Assembly: GCA_032164245.1 (NCBI GenBank)
Contig: JAVMKO010000005.1
Location: 47,198,193-47,262,192, forward strand
Source: Sternotherus odoratus
Lineage: Eukaryota > Chordata > Testudines > Kinosternidae
Direction of reading: 5' to 3'
Length of the DNA: 64,000 bases
Shown here: one piece after another, positions 22,257 through 32,752 of the stretch
Numbering within the stretch: the stretch's first letter is position 1
How the letters are laid out: each line of letters opens with the position of its first letter
The notes under the pieces: model-generated
Databases searched by the model: none
Told to the model about the DNA's origin: nothing
Seen by the model: the letters and a program-made list of their open reading frames with translations, nothing else
Made by a program: the position numbers and the translations under genes

Positions 22257-22884
22257 TGGTATTCTGTTGACAGTCCAAAATCTGCCAGGATCAGGTCCTT
22301 CCTTCCATGACAGGACCGGTCATTTTAGCGGGAGCTCTCTAAAACGGAGATATTACCACCAGACACTAGAAGCAGATGTGCTTTTGATTTCTGATTTCCA
22401 AAATCAGAGATTACGTGCTTTGGCATAGATTTACTCTGTGGGCCTGCAGGAGATAGCCCGAATGAATATGGAAGGGAAGTGTGAGGAGTGAATGATTGAA
22501 ACATTTGGAACTCTGAATTATCATCATGACGAGGAGGAACAGAAGCCATCACTAATTACAGAGGCACAAAAGTAAGCAAGCTGGGGGAGTGGGGTCTATG
22601 TATTCCAACATGACAGTGTCCATTCCCAGATGCTTCAATGGAATGTACAAGAAAGCCCAAAGTGGGCAATTATGGAATAATCTGCCTCTAAGAGCAGTTT
22701 CTTTCTCAATTCCTCTGAGTTTGTCTCATGGTCTGCTGCACAAGAGTTTACATCCTCTACCAACTTTGTAGCCCTATGTTTATTTTTTTATTCTCTCTAA
22801 TGTAATTGTGCATGTTTCCAGTATACATATAAAATGTCCAATCCTTTTCTGGATCCTACCAAAGATCTCAGCCTTAGTGGTATC
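22257..22884. other. No feature recognised
   Basis: Non-coding sequence left of the Penelope-like element. A 60-codon frame at 22589-22771 has no recognisable features. Confidence 0.4.
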
Positions 22885-22897
22885 TTGTGGCAATAAA

Positions 22898-23309
22898 GGT
22901 TTAAGATTAGTAGCCGTGTTAGTCTGTATCCGTAAATAAAACGAGGAAGACTTTGTAGCACCTTAGAGACTAACCAGTTTATTTCAGCATAAGTTTTTGT
23001 GGGCTATAGCCCACTTCATCAGATGCATAGAATGGAACAGAAGTAAGATGCATTTATACACACAGAAAGAAAGAAAAAAAAGTTGTACATTAGCATACCA
23101 ATTCTAAGAGGCTGTTAAATTTAGATGGGCCATTATCAGTAGGAGAAAAAAAAAACCTTTTGAAATGGATTTCTGTCAGGCAGGATTTAACACCTATTGA
23201 AGGTAAATTAACAAGGGAAATGCAATCAATTAGTCATGAGAGAACCATTCACAAATTCTGTTAAGCCCTTGGTTTATTGTGTCCAATTTGAAAATTCCAG
23301 TTCCTCAGA
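22898..23309 (-). repeat. Inverted terminal repeat of the Penelope-like element
   Basis: This is the reverse complement of the element's 3' end, including the endonuclease C-terminus (GAGAGAACCATTCACA), the hammerhead-like unit (22989-23028) and the tail AGTCTCTAAGGTGC in reverse. The homology with the right end stops near 23309 (CCAGTTCCTCAG), where the reverse-transcriptase sequence begins. Confidence 0.85.
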
Positions 23310-24286
23310 AACTACAATCCATTGGTGATCTTCCAGAAAACACCATCCTGGCCACTGTGGATGTAGAAGCCCTCTATACCAACATTCCACACAAAGATGG
23401 ACTAAAAGCTATCAAGAACAGTATCCCCAACACTGTCACGGCAAACCTGGTGGCTGAACTTTGTAACTTTGTCCTCACCCACAACTATTTCACATTTGGA
23501 GACAATATATACCTTCAGGTCAGCGGAACTGCTATGGGTACCCACATGGCCCCACAGTATGGCAACATTTTTATGCAGACTTAGAACAACGCTTCCTTAA
23601 CCCTCGTCCCCTAATGCCCCTACTCTACTTGCAATATATTGATATCTTCATCATCTGGATGCATGGAAAAGAAGCCCTTGAGGAATTCCACCATGATTTC
23701 AACAATTTCCATCCCACCATCACCGACAGCCTGGACCAATCCACACAAGCGGTCCATTTCCTAGACACAACTGTGCTAATAAATGATGGGCACATACACA
23801 GCATCCTATACCAGAAACCTACTCTGACCGCTACACTTACCTACATGCCTCCAGCTTCCATCCAGAACACACCACTCGATCCATTGTCTACAGCCAAGCT
23901 CTAAGATACAACCGCATTTGCTCCAGTCCCTCAGACAGAGACAAACACCTTCAAGATCTCTACCAAGCATTTTTAAAACTACAATACCCACCTGGGGAAG
24001 TGAAAAAACAGATTGACAGAGCAAGAAGAGTACCCAGAAGCCACGCACTACAGGACAGGCCCAACAAAGACAAAAACAGAACACCATTAGCTATCATCTT
24101 CAGTCCCCAACTTAAGCCTCTCCAACGCATTATCAAAGACCTACAACCTATCCTGAAAGATGATCCCTCACTCTCACAGATCTTTGGAGACAGACCAGTC
24201 CTCGCTTACAGACAGCCTCCCAACCTGAAACAAATACTCACCAGCAACCACATACCAGACAACAAAAACACTAACCCAGGTACCTA
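23310..24286 (+). pseudogene. Penelope-like reverse transcriptase, broken
   Basis: The frame at 23279-23584 shows ATVDVEALYTNIPH, the domain-A motif of Penelope-like RTs (DVxxLYTNIP), and GTAMGTHMAPQYGNIFM, the GTxMGTxxAPxxANIFM motif. A stop and frame change follow. The frame at 23614-23904 has YLQYIDIFIIW where a YxDD-type box is expected (one aspartate lost) and VHFLDTTV. A third frame from 24000 covers the RT-endonuclease linker (PLAIIFSPQLKPLQRII, ADRPVLAYRQPPNLKQ-like). The N-terminal fingers are missing. The linker frame runs into the hAT at 24287 and resumes in phase after it. Confidence 0.88.
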
Positions 24287-26336
24287 CAGGGCCGGCGACA
24301 GAAATTTTGGGGCCCCTTACTCTGATCGCTTGTGGGCCCCCCCGGGCCGGTCTCCCGCCGCCCGCGTCCTGCCCCGCCCAGGCCTACGTGGGACTGCCTT
24401 GCCGGTCGGGCATAGCAGGGGGAGCCGTGTGCGGGGCTACCGGGCGCGGTCGGCGGTAGCATGGTGGCGTGAGGCGCGCGGTGCGTGCGGGTGGCCTCTA
24501 GCACACCACCCCTGCCTGGCCCACCTCCCCCCCAGCCTATTCTCCTTCCTCCCCGCCTGACCCGGCCCACCCAACCTAATCTCCTCCCCCAGCCTAACCT
24601 CCTCCCCTCTCCACCCATCCCTCCCTGGCTGGCCCACCCCGCTGTTGGGGGTGATCTTCCTTTACGCCCGCCCAGCCTCCCCCCATCTAACCGCCTTCCC
24701 TCCCCCACCCCTGACTGGCCCGGCCAATCCCACCGAACCTAACCTCCTCCCCCCTCCCACTCCCAACCCAGCCTCCTGCCCCCATGCCTGACCCGCCCAG
24801 CTCAGCCTCCCCCCCACCCAAACCTCCTTCCCTCCCGCACCCACGCCTCGCCCACCCCATCCAGCCTAGTCTCCTGCCCCCCTCCCCGCCCGTCTGGCCT
24901 CCTCCCCACCGGCTACCAGACATACCTGGGGTGGGGGTGCGACTGGTTCCGGCGCGGAGCTGCCTATCCACGAGTCTCTCCGACTCCGGCTCCCGCTGCG
25001 CCCCCCACCCCGCGTGCTCCCCGGTGGCTGGCTCGCAGGTGTCTCGCCCGCGCCAGCGGCGGCCGCAGCATCGCTCCCGGCTCCGGTGGGCTCGGTGCTC
25101 CGCGGCTGCCCCGCCTCCCCCCCGCTGGGCTACCATTGGCTCCCGCCACGGGTCTCCCCAGCCACGCTGCTGGCCCCCGCCCCCGCGGAGCGGCGCTCGC
25201 TTGACCTCTCCCCGGCCTGGTTTGGAGTCCTGCTAGGAGAGATGGCAGCTCCCTGGGGCTACGTTAACCCTGACCTGCGCGCCGCAATACAGCAATCTTG
25301 GCCTGAGAAGTGGGAGGGCCGAGTGTGCGCGGGTGGAAGGATCCCCGGTACCCGCCCCCACTCCGGTGCTGTGATTTAAATGTCCCGCTGTGCCCGCCCC
25401 TTCCCCTCGCTGTAACTGGTTACTGCAGCAGGGAGGGCGCTTAGCCAAGCCCAGCCCAGCCGGCGCTTCCCCCCCCGCCCCTCCCCAGCTGAGAGCGGCT
25501 GGGGGCAGTGCGAGCCTCCGAGCATTGTCACCGCCTGGGTGCTCACTGCTGGTGCTCGCCCTTCGCTGCGCTCTCGTGCCCGGTGGGGTCCTGCGGGAGC
25601 GCGAGCCGCGGCCCGAGAGAGCGAGAGCCCGGGAGCGGCGCGAGCCGCCCTTGCTGCTCTCCTCCCCACCCCCCGGCCCCCACGCACCCTTTCCCCCCCG
25701 GACCTGCACAAGACCCTGCGGCTGGCGATGGAGACGCCGCTGCTGTGACCAGCCGCAGGAGCGCGAGAGCCCCATCCAACAGCCCCCTGACTGCCCATGG
25801 GCCCCCCTGTGCTTTAAGCACCCCCCAGCCCCACCTCAGCCCCCTTACCACGCTGGCGGCTAGGCGGGAACTAAACAGGCTGCACTGCTCTCCCAGAGGA
25901 GCGCGCAGCCCCACGCGGCACGCTGAGGCTCTGGGAGAGCGGGGAAGGCGGCGGAGGGGCCGGGAGCAGCCTTCCCCACTGGGAGCTCAGGCACTCGCAG
26001 CTGAGCCTCTGGGAGAGTGGGAGAGGGCCAGGAGCTGTTCCCCTCCTCCCCCCCCCGGAGGAGCCCCTCCCCCTACCTACCCAGAGCCTTCCCCCACTCG
26101 TCCGGAGCCTCAGCGTCGGGCGTCTGAGCTCCCAGTGGGGGAAGCTGCTCCCAGCACCTTTCCCTGGGCGCCTTTCCCTGCTCTTCCGGAGCCTCAGCGG
26201 CGCACCACTGAGGCTCCGGGAGCAGGCCTGGCAACAAGGGGGGATGACTACGGGTACAGCTGTGTACCGGGCCCCGGTACAGCTGTCCGGGGCCCGGTAC
26301 AGCTGTACCCGTAGTATCCCCCTGTCACCGGCCCTG
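24287..26336 (-). mobile_element. GC-rich hAT element, copy 2, inside Penelope
   Basis: A 2,050-bp element flanked by the exact 8-bp duplication GGTACCTA (24279-24286 and 26337-26344). The 15-bp inverted ends are CAGGGCCGGCGACAG and CTGTCACCGGCCCTG. It is inverted relative to copy 1 and shares both ends and the CpG-rich cargo with it, at high similarity by eye. The foldback end is on the right (26222-26336). No transposase is present. The insertion site lies in the linker between the Penelope reverse transcriptase and endonuclease, so this hAT is younger than that element. Confidence 0.92.
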
Positions 26337-26344
26337 GGTACCTA

Positions 26345-26774
26345 TCCTTGTAACAAAGCCCGATGCCAACTCTGTCTTCATATCCATTCAACTGACACCA
26401 TCATAGGACCTAATCACATCAGCCACACCATCAGAGGCTCATTTACCTGCACATCGACCAATGTGATATATGCCATCATGTGCCAGCAATGCCCCTCTGC
26501 TATGTACATTGGCCAAACCGGCCAGTCTCTACGCAAAAGAATAAATGGACACAAATCTGACATCAGGAATCATAACATTCAAAAACCAGTAGGAGAACAC
26601 GTCAATCTTCCTGGCCATTCCATTAAAGAGTTGATGGTGTCAGTTTTGAATCAGAAAAACTTCCAAAACAGACTCCAAGGAGAAACTGAGGAATTGGAAT
26701 TAATTTTCAAATTGGACACAATAAACCAAGGGCTTAACAGAACTTGTGAATGGTTCTCTCATTACACTAATTGA
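26345..26774 (+). pseudogene. Penelope GIY-YIG endonuclease domain, frame open
   Basis: The frame continues from the RT linker across the hAT. It shows a cysteine/histidine cluster (CNKARCQLCLH), then NVIYAIMCQQC and AMYIGQTGQSLRKRINGHKS, the GIY-YIG nuclease core of Penelope-like elements, followed by KPVGEHVNLPGHSI and a C-terminal tail ending at a stop at 26772-26774. The domain is complete and open. It is separated from a working RT by the hAT and by RT frame breaks, so no complete protein can be made here. Confidence 0.88.
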
Positions 26775-27062
26775 TTGCATTTGCCTTGTTAATTTACCTT
26801 CAATAGGTGTTAAATCCTGCCTGACAGAAATCAATTTCAAAAGGTTTTTTTTCTCCTACTGATAATGGCCCATCTAAATTTAGCAGCCTCTTAGGATTGG
26901 TATGCTACTGTACAACTTTTTTTTCTTTCTTTCTGTGTGTATAAATGCATCTTACTTCTGTTCCATTCTATGCATCTGATGAAGTGAGCTATAGCCCACG
27001 AAAGCTTATGCTGAAATAAACTGGTTAGTCTCTAAGGTGCTACAAAGTCTTCCTTGTTTTAT
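26697..27062 (+). repeat. 3' terminal repeat of the Penelope-like element
   Basis: Holds the coding end, an AT-rich 3' UTR with TTTCTTTCTTTC, the hammerhead-like unit and the terminal text CTGGTTAGTCTCTAAGGTGC. It is inverted at the left end of the element. Confidence 0.85.
26971..27013 (+). ncRNA. Hammerhead-like ribozyme core in Penelope 3' repeat
   Basis: CTGATGA at 26976-26982 is followed by a stem (AAGTGAGCT/AGCCCAC, imperfect) and GAAA at 27000-27003, then the GC-TTAT-GC mini-stem. This is the conserved order of a minimal hammerhead with a very short stem III, the type reported from Penelope-like elements. The base expected at the cleavage site reads G, which is unfavourable, so this copy may be inactive. 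Confidence 0.45.
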
Positions 27063-27075
27063 TTGTGGCAATAAA

Positions 27076-27982
27076 CAGGCTAACTGTACGTAGTATAAAA
27101 GAAGGTTTCCTGTTAGTTTTAAATTTGCTGCTCTTCAGTCTACGTGACTGTCCCTTTGTTCTTACACCAAGAGAGAATGTAAACAGGAGTTTCTGATTTA
27201 CTTCCTGTGATGCATGATGCAGGATAAATTATCTAAATTCAACCCTTAAAGATATATTGGTAAAGGTTAACACTGTAGTCAAACAGTCTATCCTGTATTC
27301 TGTGAATTCTGAGGTCAAAAGAACATCTTAACATTTAAATGAACTGTAAACATAGTGATATCACTGTTTTTATCTCTCTTTGAAAGGTATAGCAAATCAT
27401 CTGCAAACTGTAGAAAAACAGGCAATTGCCTTATGTTAATATGTGTGAATAATTACTGGGGATGCTTAGGAAATGAGCATCTATTGTTCACTAAGTGACT
27501 CTGAGCTGTCAAAGAAGGCCTGAAACTGTATAAAGAATGGCTTGGTTCCTGATCCTGTCATCTCAGATCTGCTTGAGGTTTCATGCAGGGGAAGCCTAAG
27601 CCACAAGGACTGAAATCCCAACTCTGACTGGATTGCCCTGAAATATCAACACTGGACTATAATTTATGGATTTTTTCCTGAAAGAATTCTTTGCATCTAA
27701 AAAGCTCTCCATCTCGGCTATGAATGTGAATCTCAATGAATTGAACTCACATCTGTATGTATATTGATCTTTTAACCAATGCTCTCTCTTTTCCTTTTTA
27801 ATACATTTTAGTTTAGTTAATAAGAATTGACTGTAGCATGTATTTGGGTAAGATCTGGAATATTCATTAACCTGAGAGGTAGTGTCCGATCTTTTGGGAT
27901 TGGTAGAACTTTTTTTATATGATGAGTAAGATTTTCATTAATTTGACATGGGGTAACTAGGTGGAAGTCTGAGGCTGGGTTA
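27076..27982 (+). mobile_element. LTR-like sequence, left part
   Basis: There is a TATA-like TGTATAAAGAA at 27529-27539. Downstream text (TTTAGTTTAGTTAATAAGAA; TTTTGGGATTGGTAGAAC) has the flavour of vertebrate ERV LTR R/U5 regions, and a similar TTGTGTAGTTAATAAATC phrase is at 49432-49455. It seems to continue after the hAT at 27991-28789. No target duplication was found, so the outer limits are uncertain. Confidence 0.33.
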
Positions 27983-27990
27983 CTTTAAGG

Positions 27991-28789
27991 CAGGGGTGGT
28001 CAAACTTTTTGGCCTGAGGGCCACAACTGGGAATAGAAATTGTATGGCAGGCCATGAATGCTCACAAAATTGGGGTTGGGTGTGGGAGAGGGTGAGGGCT
28101 TTGGTTGGAGGTGTGAGTTCCGGGGTGAGGCCAGAAATGAGGAGTTAAGGGTGCAGGAGAGGGCTCTGGGCTGGGAGGGGGGGTGAGGGCTCTGACTGGG
28201 GGGTGCGAGTTCTGGTGAGGGTGGGGAGTTTGGGGTGTAGGAGGCTTCTCTGGGCTGGGACTGAGGGTTTCAGAGGGGGATCAGGGCTGGGGCAAGTGCA
28301 TGGGAAGAGGTGCAGGCTCCGGCTGGGGTATGGGTGGGGCAGAAGAGGAGAGGTTTGGGGTGGAGGAAGGTGCTCCAGGCGGGGATTGAGGGGTTTGGAG
28401 GGCAGGAGGAAGATCAGGGCTGAGGCAGAGGGTTGGGGAGTGGGGGGAGGCTCAAGGGAGCAGACTCCCAGTGGCCTTTACTTAAAGTGGCTCCCAGAAG
28501 CAGCAGCATGTCCCTTCTCCGTCTCCTACGCAGCAGTGTGGCTAGGTGTCTCTGGATGCTGCCCCGTCCACAGGCAATGTACCTTCAGCTCCCATTGGAG
28601 CATCGGAGGGGGCCATTGGAGCAGGTAGGAGTTGGAGTGGGGCCACGGTGCAGTCCCCATCCCTGTGCCCCGACTGGAGCACCGGAGCCGGGCAAGCCCC
28701 AGACTGCCTCCCCAGCAGGAGCTCGAGGGCCAGCTTAAAATGGCTTGCGGGATGGATCCAGCCTGTGCGCCGTAGTTTGTCCACCCCTG
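27991..28789. mobile_element. hAT element of the CAGGGGTGG type
   Basis: Inverted ends CAGGGGTGGTCAAACT (left) and AGTTTGTCCACCCCTG (right). The 8-mer CTTTAAGG flanks it at 27983-27990 and 28792-28799; two extra bases separate the right end from its copy. The interior is G-rich near the left, with no transposase. A relative is at 32136-32744. Confidence 0.82.
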
Positions 28790-28799
28790 CGCTTTAAGG

Positions 28800-28980
28800 T
28801 AACTGTGTTGTTGACTTCTGAGTAACCAGTGAAGTATAACATAAGCTGATTTGTGCTGGCCTGGTAAATTTAAGTATTGGAATATCCACCAGCTTTGGAG
28901 ATTGCCTGCCCCACTCTTTGCCGTTCACCCTAATTGAGTGACCTCAGCTGGCTCCCCGGGGATTCCGGTCACACCTCCAT
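28800..28980 (+). mobile_element. LTR-like sequence, right part
   Basis: Apparent continuation of the LTR-like segment left of the hAT: GTAACTGTGTTGTTGACTTC follows directly on the target duplication, and the stretch ends near CCCCGGGGATTCCGGTCACA. Assigned by continuity and style only. Confidence 0.3.
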
Positions 28981-28984
28981 TATA

Positions 28985-29150
28985 TCATTCCTTATTTAAT
29001 CTCTATCATACATTCTCTCAGCCACCTCTTCTCTAAATAGCTTCCAACATTTCAATCTCTCTTCAGATGAAAATCTCTCCAGACCTCTATTAATTTGTCA
29101 CCTACATATGAACCCCTTTATTTCTGATGGGGACCAAAATGGAATTCAGT
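28985..29150 (-). mobile_element. Old CR1/L3 fragment
   Basis: Minus-strand remnant resembling the CR1/L3 3' region: AATCTCTCTTCAGATGAAAA and CCAGACCTCTATTAATTTGT parallel the text at 5460-5510. Heavily decayed. Confidence 0.45.
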
Positions 29151-30489
29151 ACTGCCAATGAAGGCATAGCCCTCAGTTATATTATGGCATGAAAAATATT
29201 CTCCAATACTGCCATTCAAGAGAGTAAAGAGCAATAAAACCACACTATGGAACTTGTACAAAGAATTCCCACCACTCTGGTATAGCCACAATGGGAGCCC
29301 TAGTGCAGACTGCTCTTTGACTCAAGCAGCCATTTATAGCACTGTCAATTAACCCTGCTCTGAGGAAGACTAATAAACACAATGGTGTAAACAGCTGGAA
29401 GAACCAGCAAGCCCTCTACACTAAAGCTTCCACTGGATTAGCTGTGTCAGTGGTAGCTTCAGTGGGGATTTTTTGGCAAAGTGCCCTACTGCAGATGGAA
29501 CCACAGAGACATCCATAAATAAATTAGCTAGGTTTTCATCGCATTTTCTGTAATACTGGGTGTGGCACACTGTGACATTTTCTTGGGGTATCCAGGATTG
29601 CGAGTCACCAGGTAACCCCCTTACACAGTGAAAGAGAGAGAGAGACTCGCTTGTGCTTAACTGTATGTCAGCTTCCTGATATCACCAGCCTATTTGTCAC
29701 CCAATCTCCTCAGGGCCCTGCCAGCCCTTACTTTGCCTTGCAGTTTAACAATAGGTGCACCGCGCCCTCCTTACATGGTGCCCTGCAGTATCCACCCCTT
29801 AACTGCTGGACATTCATTGAAATTACCTGGGAAGCGGTCCTTAAAGGAATACATGCACCAGCTTGTTTGATTTAACTGAGGATCAGCTCCAATAGAACAT
29901 CACAGCACTGAGGTATATTTATATTGAAAACAATCTTAATGCTAAGATTTAAGAGCTAGTGAGGAATGATAACAATGAAAACAGAAAACAAAAAGCGTAC
30001 TTCTTATAATATAAACTTTAACTTTAACAAGCTAATCCCTTGGCTAAAGCAGTTTATCTCACCTAAAGCAATTGTCCAGCATCTCCAACCAACAGGGCCG
30101 GGATCCCTTTTTCATAAATGCAGAAAGCACTGTCCTGTTTGCTTTCTTCAGAGAAGGATAAAGAGGTGTCCTTTTGCCTCCTTCTTATGTCCCCAAAGTT
30201 CACTGTTTTGTTCCAAGAATCAGGATGACCCCATGGTTGATTCCCTGGTGTGCTGGCTCCATGTTACTTTCACAGCCTCATGTTGATGTTGTATGCACAT
30301 AAGCTTCCATTGTGTTGGCTTACAATGCCTATTTTTTACATGTGAACCGAAGCAGATAGGAGAATACACATCCTTTGGTCAAAACCTGTTTGACAACCCT
30401 GCTTTGATTCAGACTTTAACAAATATTTTCCAGTATGTATACACAACCTCTCAAATATCATCTGCATGTACATCTCACAATGATTATGA
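29151..30489. other. No feature recognised
   Basis: Includes a short GAGA run at 29633-29644 and an adenine-rich stretch near 29965-30000. Frames of 74-106 codons have no motifs. Some of it may be old LTR or LINE sequence that I cannot place. Confidence 0.35.
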
Positions 30490-30494
30490 GGATC

Positions 30495-31199
30495 TGTAGT
30501 GGGGAGGCTGCCCCACTCCAGGTAAAAGGGGATTAAAACAGCCCTGCAAAGGGCTGTGGCTATGGAAAGGCAGCTCTGTAGAGGGCTGCAACAGAAAGCC
30601 ACTGGGGCAGACCAGTCACAGCTGTGGCTGGTTCAATTAAGGCCCAGCTGGACCTGATAAAAGGGCCCAGAGTTTGGTGCAGAAGAGAGTCTCCTCTGGC
30701 TGCAGAGGCAGACAGGCCTGGCTGCTGGGGTAAGCTTGACAGGGTACCTAGAGTGGTGCAGTGCTGGGGCAAGGCAAAAGGAGCTGGGGAAGCTCTGGCC
30801 TGGAAACCCCCAGGCTGCAGGGCCTAGGGGATGGCCCAACAAAGGGTACTGGAGTTGCAGGGGTCAGCCGAGAGCTGCAGAGGCAGAAGGCCAAACCCTC
30901 CTTGCCAGTGATGAGTGGCAATTACACTGCAGTCTGCCCCAGTGAACAGGGGCAAGTGGTGACTGGCAGTTGCCTAGACTGAGGCAAGGTGGGGATAGAG
31001 GGTGGGAGTTCCCCAGGGAGGGGAGACCCTACTGAAGGGGTGCAGTACCCTAGGGAAGAGGGCACCGGGGTCCAGGGAGGGACACGGGGCCAGCAGCAAG
31101 CAGGACATCAGCTTGCAGAGGGCACTCCGGACGCTGGAAGAGCTAATTCCCGGACAAACCAGCGGGAGGCGCTGCGGGGTGAGTCACCGCCCTGCTACA
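30495..31199 (+). mobile_element. Solo LTR with 5-bp target duplication
   Basis: The segment starts TGTAGTGGGG and ends CCTGCTACA, giving TGTAG/CTACA inverted ends. It is flanked by an exact GGATC at 30490-30494 and 31200-31204. TG...CA ends with a 4-6 bp duplication are diagnostic of an LTR retrotransposon or endogenous retrovirus. A TATA-like CTGATAAAAGG is at about 30654-30664. No internal coding region is attached, so it arose by LTR-LTR recombination. The class cannot be decided from this sequence. Confidence 0.85.
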
Positions 31200-31270
31200 G
31201 GATCATTATGACATAAGCTTTGATTAGAGACCTCACTTGACACCTCTTTGAATAAATACTATGTGTTAGG

Positions 31271-32114
31271 TGTAGTGAGTTTGTCAAGCCTGTCAGGAGT
31301 TAGTTATCGTGAACCCTTTGCCGGTTGGCACTGAGGCTTTCTTAGCGTCGGTCATGGAGTTCACTCATTACAGTGGCACCTCTTGCTGGCCATCCTGGGG
31401 ATTAGCTCTGCCAGTGCGCCCTCTCCTGGTGGTGCCTCTCCTGTCATCTCCTCCGCCTGCAAACCCACCTCAGTCCATGTACCACAATGTCCTCTTCATA
31501 ACGCATCACCGTCTGTTTTTCCGCCTTCTGGGGGTGGGTATCCCTTTCCACCAGTCAAGCCACTCCATCAGGAGTGAATGGGGGGGGGGGGGGAACGTTG
31601 ATCTTCCCACTGCTCTGGGTCCCAACCCTGGGACCCTGTAGATAGCAGCCTCCTTTTGGGACTCTTAACTTCTCCCAATGCTACTCCATTTCCCTTGGCC
31701 ACATCCCCATGGCCCTAGCACCTTCTTCACCCTCACCTCAGACCCTTCAGCTGTTCTGTCCCAGCAGCCAATCAAGAGCTCCCTCTCGCTCGGCCACTTC
31801 CTGCCCGCAGCTACTCTGTCCAATGTGCTATACAGTTCTTTCAGCATGTTAAGAACACAGTCCTTACTCCTTGAGCTACCAACAGCCACCAATGTGTTCT
31901 ACCCTGCAGATTCTCTTATATGCGACTGTGGGGACCAGATTGGCTGCTCCCTTCAGCTCTTCTCTGATTGGCTGTGCCCATGTAGCCTCTCTAGGCTGCT
32001 TTGAGGGTTCACCTCCACTGCTCCACTCTGGGGAAGGATAAAGTAGTAACAGGAGACCTCCGCTAACTCCTCCCACTCCTGTGTGGGATGGACAACTCAT
32101 CATAAGGTCCTACA
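31271..32114 (-). mobile_element. LTR, probably solo, minus strand
   Basis: Read on the minus strand, it begins TGTAGGACC and ends CACTACA. It has CCAAT boxes (31967-31971 and 31939-31943) followed by a TATA box, GCATATAAGAG (31913-31923), in the spacing of a Pol II LTR promoter. The flanks TTAGG and AAGGT do not match exactly, so the duplication is unconfirmed. A 12-base G-run lies near 31580. There is no internal region. Confidence 0.65.
31913..31971 (-). promoter_or_regulatory. LTR promoter: CCAAT, CCAAT, TATA
   Basis: Minus-strand order is CCAATCAGAG, CCAATCTGG, then CATATAAGAG about 20 bases further. This is a compact retroviral-type U3 promoter. Activity is not shown. Confidence 0.6.
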
Positions 32115-32135
32115 AAGGTGAAGCTTGATTTATCA

Positions 32136-32744
32136 CAGAGGTGGACAAACTATGGAACTATGGCCCGTGGACCACATCAGGCCCATGGGACCATCCTGCC
32201 TAGCCCTTGAGCTCCCACCTGGGCAGGCTAGCCCCCGACCCCTCTCCCCCCCCACCCCCAGCCTCAGCTTGTGGGGCCGCCGGAACCCTGGGCAGCAGGG
32301 CTGCGAGCTCCCGTTGGGCAGCACAGCAGCGTGGCTGGCTCTAGCCGGACAGCACAGCTGACAGACATGCTGCTCTGAGCGGCATGGTAAAGGGGGTGGG
32401 GAACCGTTGATAGGCTTGGGAGTCCCAGGGGGTCTGTCAGGAGGTGGAGGTGTGGATAGGGGTCGGGGCATTCAGGAGATGGGGAGGTTGGATAGGAGAT
32501 AGGGTTCTGAGGGGACAGTTTGGGGGGGGGGGGGTCCCAGGAGGGGATAGTCAGGGGACAAGGAGCAAGGGCGGGGTGGATGGGTTGGGAATTCTGAGGG
32601 GGGCAGTCAGGGGATGGGAAGTGGAAGAGGGCAGATAGGGGGTGGGGACCAGGCTGTTTGGGGAGGCACAGCCTTCCCTACCCGGCTCTTCATACAGTTT
32701 TGGAATCCCAATGGGCCCTCAGGCCAAAAGGTTTGCCCACCCCA
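32136..32744. mobile_element. hAT element with exact 8-bp duplication
   Basis: Flanked by ATTTATCA at 32128-32135 and 32745-32752. The left end CAGAGGTGGACAAACT and right end GGTTTGCCCACCCCA are inverted repeats of the same type as 27991-28789; the terminal TG on the right is mutated. The interior is G-rich and non-coding. Confidence 0.85.
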
Positions 32745-32752
32745 ATTTATCA

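Larger units (their letters stand above)
22898..27062 (+). mobile_element. Penelope-like element with inverted ends, hAT-interrupted
   Basis: The boundaries are fixed by a 13-bp direct duplication, TTGTGGCAATAAA, at 22885-22897 and 27063-27075. The element has an inverted copy of its own 3' end at the left (22898-23309), a partial reverse transcriptase (23310-24286), a GC-rich hAT insertion (24287-26336), a GIY-YIG endonuclease (26345-26774) and the 3' terminal repeat (to 27062). Without the hAT and one of its duplications it is about 2.1 kb, so it is 5'-truncated. Inverted terminal copies of this kind are known for Penelope-like elements. Confidence 0.9.

Noticed and set aside
25508..26314. 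268-codon frame on the plus strand, 263-codon relative in copy 1
   Set aside because: It runs through hAT cargo into the foldback end and terminal region of the transposon. Low-complexity composition; the shared ends of a MITE do not encode protein.
22885..27075. LTR retrotransposon with inverted LTRs
   Set aside because: The RT motifs (DVxxLYTNIP) and GIY-YIG endonuclease identify a Penelope-like element; no gag, protease, integrase or primer site.
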